The notes below the pieces were generated by a model. That model was given only the letters and a program-made list of their open reading frames with translations, had not been told where the DNA came from and made no database searches. A stretch of DNA of 64,000 bases. It comes from Dyadobacter beijingensis DSM 21582. Lineage in GTDB: Bacteria; Bacteroidota; Bacteroidia; Cytophagales; Spirosomataceae. A program made the translations under genes and the position numbers. The stretch lies in assembly GCF_000382205.1 (NCBI RefSeq), contig NZ_KB907787.1, forward strand, positions 186,001-250,000, written 5' to 3'. Below, piece after piece: positions 57,854 through 64,000 of the stretch (position 1 is the first letter of the stretch; each line of letters starts with the position of its first letter).

Positions 57854-59569
57854 ATGAAACATATCAACCACTATAAAATACCTCGGCGCGCTTTGCCGGT
57901 ATTTTGTTTCGTTCTGATCTTCTGCCGCGTTGCCGCGCAAATCCCTGACGTCGAAATCAACCCGACGCCCGTGATCAGCGGCCTTACCTCGGCCATGCAG
58001 CTCGTGCACGCCGGCGACGGTTCCAATCGCCTGTTCGTGGTAGAGCGGGCGGGCAGTATCCGGGCCTACAATCCGGGCGCATTGGGCACGTCCGTCGAAT
58101 TTTTGAATATGAACAGCGGCGGGCAGGTCGTTTCCACGAGCGGCGAGGGAGGTTTGCTGAGCGTCGCATTCCATCCCAATTTTTCAACCAACGGCTTTTT
58201 GTACACCTATTATACCGACACCAATGGCGACCTGGTAATCGCCCGATACACCTCGGCCAACCCGGCCGGCAACACGGTCCTCGCCAGCACGCGCGTGGAA
58301 GTGCTCAAAATTCCGCACCCGGTCAATACCAACCACAATGGCGGTGAAATGCATTTTGGGTATGAAGACGGCTACCTCTACATTTCCACCGGCGACGGCG
58401 GCGCGGGCTACGACCCGAATATGAATGGCCAGAGTACCGCCAGCCTGTTGGGAAAAATACTGCGCATCGACGTCAACCCGCCGGCTGGCTCCGGCCTGAA
58501 CTATGTGATCCCGCCGAGCAACCCGTTCGGCAATGCGATCTATGCGCGCGGCTTGCGGAACCCGTTCCGGTGGAGCTTCGACCGCGAAACATATGATATG
58601 TGGATCGGCGACGTAGGCCAGGACCGTTGGGAAGAAATCAATTTTCGTACGCCGGGTAATGCTTCGGGCGCAAACTTCGGCTGGCGGTGTTTCGAGGGCA
58701 ACGGCTATACGCCCGGCATTGCGATAGGTGAATGTCCCGATTCGGCCAGTTTTGTGAAACCGATTTATGTGTATGCCACCCGAAGCGCGCGGGGCAGTTC
58801 CGTGATCGGCGGCGTCGTTTACCGCGGCTCCGACTGGCCGGTGATGAAGGGCTATTATATCGGAATGGATTACTCGTCGGGCGACATTCACAAGATCAAC
58901 TCCGACGGCTCGGTGAAAGAATACGAAACTTCAACATTCACGGGGGTAAGGGACATAGGCGAGGACGAATCCGGCGAGATCTTCGCCGTCACCGCGTCGG
59001 CTGTTTACCGCATCGAGGCCGAAGACCCGCTGCCCGTTACGCTGGTGAATTTCTCCGGTGCGCCGGGTGTGGAAGGCGTGAAACTGTCGTGGCAGACTTC
59101 GATGGAGAAGGATTTTAAGGCATTCGATGTGCAATACAGCCTCGACGCGCGCCAGTTTGAAACGATCGGAACGGTTACCGGCGCCAATGCGACTGCCGGC
59201 AATACCTATTCATTTACCCACACGACGATAGAACGCGGCAACCTGTATTACCGCCTGAAAATGGTCGATACCGACGAAAGTTTCAGGTATTCCAAAATGA
59301 TTACGGTCGATCTCGGTGCCGGGAACCTGACGGATCTCTTTGTGCGGCCGTCGCTCATCAGTACCAATGAGATGAACCTGCTCGTGGAAGAGCCGTTTCA
59401 GACGGTCGAGATCGTGAATACGGGCGGGCAGGTAATATTAATGGAAAAAATCGGGGGCAGGAGCGGCCCACTCAGCATTCCGCTCGGCGACACCGCCTCG
59501 GGCATTTACATTGTGCGCATGGCGGGCCACGATCGGGTGGTGCAGCAGCGGGTGTTGGTACTAAGGTAA
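57854..59569 (+). CDS. PQQ-type sugar dehydrogenase with T9SS sorting tail
   Basis: A 571-aa exported protein (signal peptide ending ...RVAAQ near residue 35). Residues about 45-395 form a GSDH/sorbosone-dehydrogenase six-bladed propeller: GDGSNRLFVVERAGSIRAY, EGGLLSVAFHPNF, NHNGGEMHFGYEDGYLYISTGDGG (catalytic-type His and the PQQ/Ca2+ region), RNPFRWSFDRE and WIGDVGQDRWEEI. The remaining part is a beta-sandwich (PLPVTLVNFSG...) and a Por_Secre_tail-like C-terminus (GIYIVRMAGHDRVVQQRVLVLR), predicting secretion and surface attachment by the type IX system. Cofactor and substrate are inferred from the family. Confidence 0.9.
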   Translation: MKHINHYKIPRRALPVFCFVLIFCRVAAQIPDVEINPTPVISGLTSAMQLVHAGDGSNRLFVVERAGSIRAYNPGALGTSVEFLNMNSGGQVVSTSGEGGLLSVAFHPNFSTNGFLYTYYTDTNGDLVIARYTSANPAGNTVLASTRVEVLKIPHPVNTNHNGGEMHFGYEDGYLYISTGDGGAGYDPNMNGQSTASLLGKILRIDVNPPAGSGLNYVIPPSNPFGNAIYARGLRNPFRWSFDRETYDMWIGDVGQDRWEEINFRTPGNASGANFGWRCFEGNGYTPGIAIGECPDSASFVKPIYVYATRSARGSSVIGGVVYRGSDWPVMKGYYIGMDYSSGDIHKINSDGSVKEYETSTFTGVRDIGEDESGEIFAVTASAVYRIEAEDPLPVTLVNFSGAPGVEGVKLSWQTSMEKDFKAFDVQYSLDARQFETIGTVTGANATAGNTYSFTHTTIERGNLYYRLKMVDTDESFRYSKMITVDLGAGNLTDLFVRPSLISTNEMNLLVEEPFQTVEIVNTGGQVILMEKIGGRSGPLSIPLGDTASGIYIVRMAGHDRVVQQRVLVLR

Positions 59570-59642
59570 AAATGGTCGTCCAAAGCTGAACGGATTCGTT
59601 CATAAGCGGACACCGCCAATTTTGAAATGTGGGGTTAGAGTG

Positions 59643-59671
59643 AAAGGAGGCCGTTTCTGACGGTCTCTTTT
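59643..59671 (+). terminator. Probable terminator after the sugar dehydrogenase gene
   Basis: A 12-bp stem with two G-U pairs (59643-59654 with 59660-59671), a 5-base loop and an ending in TTTT. Confidence 0.7.
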
Positions 59672-59735
59672 CGTTGGCAGGTTATTTATGCAAACACAAC
59701 CGAATGGTTTGTTTCAAATTCAACCTGTCGGGATT

Positions 59736-62123
59736 ATGATCGGTAATTACTTCAAAACAGCTTCTCGCAGCCTACAAAAAAACAGATTGTATACATTTAT
59801 CAATCTGACAGGCCTCACCCTCGGCCTGGGCGTCGCCATCACGCTCTTCTGGATCGTCCGGTTCGAATACAGTTTCGATCGGTACCATGCCAAGGCCGAC
59901 CGCATTTACCGGGTCAAGTCCACCGACAAGTTTGGCGAGGAACAATCGCACGTGCACCAGACGATCATCCGCATGCTGAAAACGCAGTTTCCCGGTGTGG
60001 AAGCGGCTGCGAATTTTTACGGTATGAACCCGGCCACGGTGAAGATCGGGCAGGAGATTTTCAGCCAGAACAATATCTTTTTTACCCAGCCCGAAATGCT
60101 CGGCATGCTGGACATCCGCTGGATCGCCGGAAATGCGAAGCAATCGCTCGGTGCGCCAGGCCAGGTGGTGCTCGACGAGCAAACCGCCGCGAAGCTCTTC
60201 AAAGGTAATGCAATGGGTAAAAAGCTGCGCTACGACAACCAGCGCGACCTCACTGTATCCGGTATCATCGCCGACCTGCCCGCCAACACCGAATTCCCGA
60301 TGCAGATGATCATTTCGTGGGAAACCATGAAGCAAATGCAGGCCGACCTTGCCAAAGAGGACAACCTCGGCGGCGGCGATTCCATGCACCAGGGTTACGT
60401 GCTCCTGAAACCCGGCGCTTCGACGGCGCCCATCAATGCCGGACTCACCCGCTTTACCAAAAGCCGCCAATCCGAGACCACCGTTACTTCCTACGAATTG
60501 CAGCCGCTGTCCGAAATGTATTTCGACGTCGGCAAGGACCCGTTCAACTATTCCATGCCCGAATGGATGCTGTACACGCTCACAAGCATAGCGGCATTCC
60601 TCATATTTATCGCCTGTATCAATTTCATTAACCTTGCGACGGTCCAGGCTATCCAGCGGGGACGCGAGGTAGCCGTGCGGAAAGTCCTGGGCAGCGGCCG
60701 GAAACAGCTGATATTCCAGTTTTTCGGGGAAACGGCATTGCTGGTATGGGTCGCGATTGTTCTTGGTGCGGCGCTGGCTGGCCAGCTGGTAACGTATTCG
60801 TCGGAGCTGTTAAACACGCACGTGGACGGCTCCGCGGTGTGGACCGGCGAAACATTCGTGTTTCTGGGCGTGCTCGCCGTAACGGTGACATTGCTGGCCG
60901 GGCTGTATCCGGCGCTCGTACTGTCGGGCTTTCAGCCTGTGACAGCATTGCAAAACCGTGTAACGCTGCCGTACGGCGGCATTTCGCGGCGATCGTCGCT
61001 GGTGGTGATGCAGTTTGTGATCGCGCAGGTGCTGGTCATCTGCACTTTGCTGGCCATGAAGCAGATCCGTTATTTTTATGAAAAAGACCTGGGCTTCGAA
61101 AAAAGCGGCATCGTGACGGTCCATATGCCCGACCGGAGCGCCGTGTACCGGGAACGCTTTCGCAACCAGCTCAAACAGTACCCCGAGATCCGCGAGGTAG
61201 CATTCGGGCTGACCACGCCGGCCAGCCGCCGAAACCACTGGTGGGGCACCATGGAGCATCCCGGCCTGCCGAATGGTGAAGAAACCTTCCGTATCCAGCA
61301 TGTAGATACCAATTATTTCCGCTTTTTCCACATTCCGATGACCGCCGGGCGCAGTTTTGCAGCTGTGGATACCGCGCGGGACCTGGGGCAGGGGCATGTG
61401 GTGGATATTGTGGTAAACGAAAAAGCGACCCGCGATATGGGCTACGACCGCCCCGAAAAGGCCTTGGGGCAGCATTTAAAATTCTGGGGAATGGAAACGA
61501 ATATTATCGGCGTCGTGAAGGATTACCATTCCGAGGACCTGACCCAAAAACTCGTCGGGCACGTGTATGTGTACGCAACGTGGAACTTCCAGCTGGCGAG
61601 CATCCGTATCGACAATTCAAAAAAAGCACAAGCGCTGGCGCACATCGGGCAGCATTGGAAGGCCATGTTCCCCAACTATTATTATGAGCCCAAATTCCTG
61701 GAAGACGATATCCGCAGTTTTTACGACGGCGAAAGGAAGCTGTCCAATTTCTTGCAAATCTTCGCCGTACTCGGTATCCTCATCGGTTCGCTGGGACTGT
61801 TCGGGCTGGTTTCTTTCGTCGTGACGCAGCGTACCAAAGAAATAGGCGTACGCAAAGTCCTGGGCGCGACGGTCCTCAGCATTGTAGAACTGATCTCCCG
61901 CGATTTCCTGAAACTGATGGTTATCGCATTCGCGATCGCCGTACCGGTAGCCTGGTACGCCATGCAGCGCTTTTTGGAAAAATATACCTACAAAACCGAC
62001 ATCAGTGTATGGGTATTCGTGCTGGCGGGTGTGGCTTCGGTGGGCGTAGCGCTGGTGACGATCAGCTTTCAGAGCATTAAAGCCGCGCTGATGAACCCCG
62101 TGAAGAGCCTGCGGTCGGAGTGA
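59736..62123 (+). CDS. MacB/FtsX-type ABC transporter permease
   Basis: A 795-aa membrane protein with the Bacteroidota MacB-like layout: a first span after NRLYTFINLTGLTLGLG, a large periplasmic MacB_PCD domain, three spans (about 280-400; FINLATVQAIQRGREVAVRKVLGSGRKQLIFQF), a further span and second MacB_PCD domain (from about 450), and a final FtsX core (TKEIGVRKVLGATVLSIVELI). No ATPase gene is adjacent. Such solo permeases are common in this order; their substrates are unknown. ATG 59736 (MIGNYFKTASRSL) is the usual family start; TTG or ATG codons upstream (59688) would add 16 residues. Confidence 0.9.
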   Translation: MIGNYFKTASRSLQKNRLYTFINLTGLTLGLGVAITLFWIVRFEYSFDRYHAKADRIYRVKSTDKFGEEQSHVHQTIIRMLKTQFPGVEAAANFYGMNPATVKIGQEIFSQNNIFFTQPEMLGMLDIRWIAGNAKQSLGAPGQVVLDEQTAAKLFKGNAMGKKLRYDNQRDLTVSGIIADLPANTEFPMQMIISWETMKQMQADLAKEDNLGGGDSMHQGYVLLKPGASTAPINAGLTRFTKSRQSETTVTSYELQPLSEMYFDVGKDPFNYSMPEWMLYTLTSIAAFLIFIACINFINLATVQAIQRGREVAVRKVLGSGRKQLIFQFFGETALLVWVAIVLGAALAGQLVTYSSELLNTHVDGSAVWTGETFVFLGVLAVTVTLLAGLYPALVLSGFQPVTALQNRVTLPYGGISRRSSLVVMQFVIAQVLVICTLLAMKQIRYFYEKDLGFEKSGIVTVHMPDRSAVYRERFRNQLKQYPEIREVAFGLTTPASRRNHWWGTMEHPGLPNGEETFRIQHVDTNYFRFFHIPMTAGRSFAAVDTARDLGQGHVVDIVVNEKATRDMGYDRPEKALGQHLKFWGMETNIIGVVKDYHSEDLTQKLVGHVYVYATWNFQLASIRIDNSKKAQALAHIGQHWKAMFPNYYYEPKFLEDDIRSFYDGERKLSNFLQIFAVLGILIGSLGLFGLVSFVVTQRTKEIGVRKVLGATVLSIVELISRDFLKLMVIAFAIAVPVAWYAMQRFLEKYTYKTDISVWVFVLAGVASVGVALVTISFQSIKAALMNPVKSLRSE

Positions 62124-62513
62124 ACCCGAAAGAACCTTTTGCCCGGACTCCTCTAAAGCAAACACTCCGGAAGCATCACCTCCGGAATGTGATCATTATA
62201 CAACCCTAAAACCCAATTTATAAAAGTCAGATATTGGATAGCACAAATATAATGGAATAAATCCATTTTAATGGAATATGTCCAAATATATTTTGTCGTT
62301 TTTGTAGAAATTACATGACCATAACGATGCGTGCACAAAATTTGTAAATATGAGCTATGCTTCGGTTAGCCGGCAGCAAGCCAACCTGTTTAGTAGCGCG
62401 GGCAATGCCGGGCGGGTTGATTTTTCTGACGTGGAATGATTATTGCGAATACGTTACCAAGCGCGCTGTTGTGCGCCCGAAAGCACCCTACTAGCTACGT
62501 TCCAACGCTCAAA
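62124..62513. other. Longest gene-free stretch in the window
   Basis: 390 bases between the permease and SGNH-hydrolase genes. The first part carries paired TCCGGA boxes (about 62166-62188); the middle is A/T-rich with two AATGGA-N5-TCCA boxes (62251-62284). A 61-codon minus-strand frame (62153-62338) crosses it but has no recognisable family and was not accepted as a gene. Confidence 0.5.
62251..62284. promoter_or_regulatory. Two adjacent AATGGA-N5-TCCA palindromes
   Basis: AATGGAATAAATCCATT (62251-62267) is a perfect 6-bp inverted repeat with a 5-base centre; AATGGAATATGTCCA (62270-62284) repeats the pattern with a shorter right arm. Spaced 19 bases start to start, close to two helical turns, they look like cooperative operators. 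Confidence 0.45.
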
Positions 62514-63545
62514 ATGAAACCATTCCAACACCATGGCCCTGACGACGATCGGGGCCTGTTCGTCAGTCGCAGACGCTTTTTTCGCCATTCTGGGGCGGCC
62601 GTGCTTTCCACAGTGCTGCTCAGTTCGTGCGATAACCTGCTCGATAAGATCATTCCTTCCCGAAAAGACAACCGCGACAAAACGCTGGCATTCTTCGGCG
62701 ACAGCCTCACGATCGGTACCGGCGGCAGCCGTCCGTTCGGTGAATGGGTGGGCGAAACGCTGGGACGACCTGTACAAAATGACGGTATCAACGGCCAGGT
62801 TGCATTATCGATCGCGATCCGGCAGGGCGGTGTGCCGCTGACGGTTTCCGTAACGGGCGGCAAATTCAACGGCGGCGAGCCGGTAGCGGTATCGAAGATC
62901 AATAACGAATTTCTCTCCACACCGCTGAATGGCAACGTTTACACGCGCACGGGAACCCTCGCGGGTGTCAAATGCTCGATTACGCGCACGATCATACCCA
63001 ATTCGGGCGACCGGTACACCATTGAACCGATCGTGGCGGAAGGTGCCGAACCGCCCGTAGATATTGCAATACCGGATGATTCGGTATTCGAACTGGAAGA
63101 TGCGGTAAGGCTTAAAACTGCGACGCAGATCCTCTGGTACGGCCGCAACGATATGACGGAGGGAAAGCCGAGCCGCGAGATCCTGGCGGCGATCCAGAGC
63201 TCCATCGATTACATTACAGAACCCCGCCGGTTTCTCGTCCTGGGCATATTGCCGGCCATCTCGGAGGTGAAGGGAACGAGCCGCTACGCCCGGATCACGG
63301 CATTCAACGACGACCTCGCACTGACCTACCGCGACTCCTACGTAGCCATGACCCCGCCGACGGCGTCCGAAATGGAAGCGATCGGCTACACGCCTACTAC
63401 GCAGGACCAAAATCGCATCGACCAGGGCAATTTTCCCGTAGGAATGCGCCCGGCAAACCGGACAGACGAGATCCACCTAAATAACCAGGGTTATCAGATT
63501 ATTGCGAATAGGGTTGCACAAAAGATCAAGGATTTGAAATATTGA
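62514..63545 (+). CDS. Exported SGNH/GDSL hydrolase lipoprotein
   Basis: A 343-aa protein with a twin-arginine-like signal (SRRRFFRHSGAAV) followed by a lipobox ending at Cys39 (LLSSC), so probably a Tat-exported lipoprotein. The SGNH boxes are Ser64 (FFGDSLTIG), Gly and Asn in YGRND, and Asp318...His321 in DEIHLNNQGY. It should hydrolyse an ester, possibly of an acylated sugar; the substrate is unknown. ATG 62514 (MKPFQHHG) is preferred to the ATG at 62436 because the signal then begins at residue 18. Confidence 0.82.
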   Translation: MKPFQHHGPDDDRGLFVSRRRFFRHSGAAVLSTVLLSSCDNLLDKIIPSRKDNRDKTLAFFGDSLTIGTGGSRPFGEWVGETLGRPVQNDGINGQVALSIAIRQGGVPLTVSVTGGKFNGGEPVAVSKINNEFLSTPLNGNVYTRTGTLAGVKCSITRTIIPNSGDRYTIEPIVAEGAEPPVDIAIPDDSVFELEDAVRLKTATQILWYGRNDMTEGKPSREILAAIQSSIDYITEPRRFLVLGILPAISEVKGTSRYARITAFNDDLALTYRDSYVAMTPPTASEMEAIGYTPTTQDQNRIDQGNFPVGMRPANRTDEIHLNNQGYQIIANRVAQKIKDLKY

Positions 63546-63590
63546 TTTTGACTTTCCATACAAAATAATGCGGCATTAGCCGTGCATTTC

Positions 63591-63619
63591 AAGGTCAGCC
63601 ATTTATCCGGGCTGGCCTT
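63591..63619 (+). terminator. Terminator after the SGNH hydrolase gene
   Basis: AAGGTCAGCC (63591-63600) pairs with GGCTGGCCTT (63610-63619, one G-U), followed by TTTTT. Confidence 0.8.
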
Positions 63620-63670
63620 TTTTATTGGATAATTGAGAAGGGAAAAAGGGCCCTTGCATAACATTAAGGT

Positions 63671-63697
63671 ATTAATTCAATAAAAAATTGAATTAAT
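63671..63697. promoter_or_regulatory. 11-bp A/T-rich inverted repeat upstream of the glycosyltransferase
   Basis: ATTAATTCAAT (63671-63681) and its reverse complement (63687-63697) flank AAAAA; a third half-site ATTGAATTA follows at about 63699-63707. It lies 86 bases upstream of the start codon and may be a regulator site. Confidence 0.45.
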
Positions 63698-63782
63698 TAA
63701 TTGAATTAGGCATGAACTGTTTAGTTTTACCAAGTATTCCTTCGGATACTTCATACTCATCATTCCTCAACCTTTTCCGAAA

Positions 63783-64000
63783 ATGCTTAACAAAACGAAA
63801 CTGCTTTACATCACGCATTCCATTCAGATTGGAGGCGTAGAAGTGGCACTGATTTCCGGGATCCCGGCCCTTTTTGAGAAGTACGATCTGACGGTGCTGG
63901 TACTCGGGACGGTGGACCAGAAAATGGTATCCCATTTGACGGAACCGCAAAAGGCTTGCATTCATGCATTCGACTATCCGCTTTGGAGTTATCCGGTAAC
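63783..64000 (+). CDS. Glycosyltransferase family 4-like protein (3' partial)
   Basis: The frame opens at ATG 63783 and is still open at the right edge, giving 72 codons. The start, MLNKTKLLYITHSIQIGGVEVALIS, is typical of the N-terminal donor-independent half of GT4/GT1-type glycosyltransferases, where the GG(V/A)E turn lies near the acceptor site. Later residues (LTVLVLGTVDQ) form the second Rossmann strand. It probably begins a surface-polysaccharide or glycoconjugate locus lying to the right. Confidence 0.72.
   Translation, partial: MLNKTKLLYITHSIQIGGVEVALISGIPALFEKYDLTVLVLGTVDQKMVSHLTEPQKACIHAFDYPLWSYPV

Noticed and set aside
62153..62338. 61-codon minus-strand frame in the largest intergenic gap
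   Set aside because: No recognisable family, and it crosses two operator-like palindromes; too weak to call a gene.

Overview
The window reads as chromosome from a Bacteroidota bacterium, most likely order Cytophagales, family Spirosomaceae, close to Dyadobacter (inference). Grounds: a SusC/SusD pair, a Por-type (T9SS) C-terminal sorting tail, several families typical of the phylum (DUF5777, DUF5618, DUF4965, NeuD-like proteins), a moderately GC-rich base composition, and promoter boxes of the phylum-specific TAnnTTTG type rather than TATAAT. No rRNA, tRNA, CRISPR array, insertion sequence or prophage was seen. The first gene is cut by the left edge and a glycosyltransferase by the right edge.

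Layout. 1-2.8 kb: outer-membrane barrel (partial) and a Rieske/DUF5777/YceI operon. 2.9-12 kb: secreted GH2 beta-galactosidase, pantothenate kinase, a GGCT-like protein, a conserved protein of unknown function, an Nramp-like transporter with unusual signature sites, and a Tat-exported oxidoreductase. 12.1-13.3 kb: HigBA toxin-antitoxin and a DUF5618 protein. 13.4-18.9 kb (minus strand): the housekeeping cluster DUF177-rpmF-plsX-fabH-efp-accB-accC. 19-25.7 kb: NeuD-like acyltransferase, an envelope protein, M61 and M48 peptidases, an epimerase, and a phospholipid acyltransferase whose C-terminus is an 11-copy 15-bp tandem repeat. 25.8-32 kb: MarR regulator and a three-gene RND efflux operon, with matching palindromes in front of each.

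32.1-35.4 kb is an accessory island, visibly A/T-richer than its flanks. It holds a PIN toxin-antitoxin pair, an 80-aa orphan with a structured-RNA candidate in its leader, a tightly coupled two-gene cassette (SocA-like/DUF488 fusion plus an unrecognised protein) and an XRE regulator overlapping the cassette end. It is the best place to look for an undescribed (perhaps defence) system. 35.6-42.2 kb: secreted protein, DUF4965 glutaminase-type protein, DsbD-like reductase, argB.

42.3-53.6 kb is a co-oriented cell-surface oxidation/uptake cluster: a cytochrome c fused to a PHM/DBM-type copper monooxygenase with a complete set of predicted copper ligands, a giant FG-GAP/ASPIC protein, a vanadium haloperoxidase overlapping it by 13 bp, then SusC and SusD. 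53.7-63.5 kb: thioredoxin-fold protein, argH, NlpC/P60 peptidase, purM, PQQ-type sugar dehydrogenase with a T9SS tail, a MacB/FtsX-type permease and an SGNH hydrolase. All function calls come from reading motifs and remembered family features; no database search was made.
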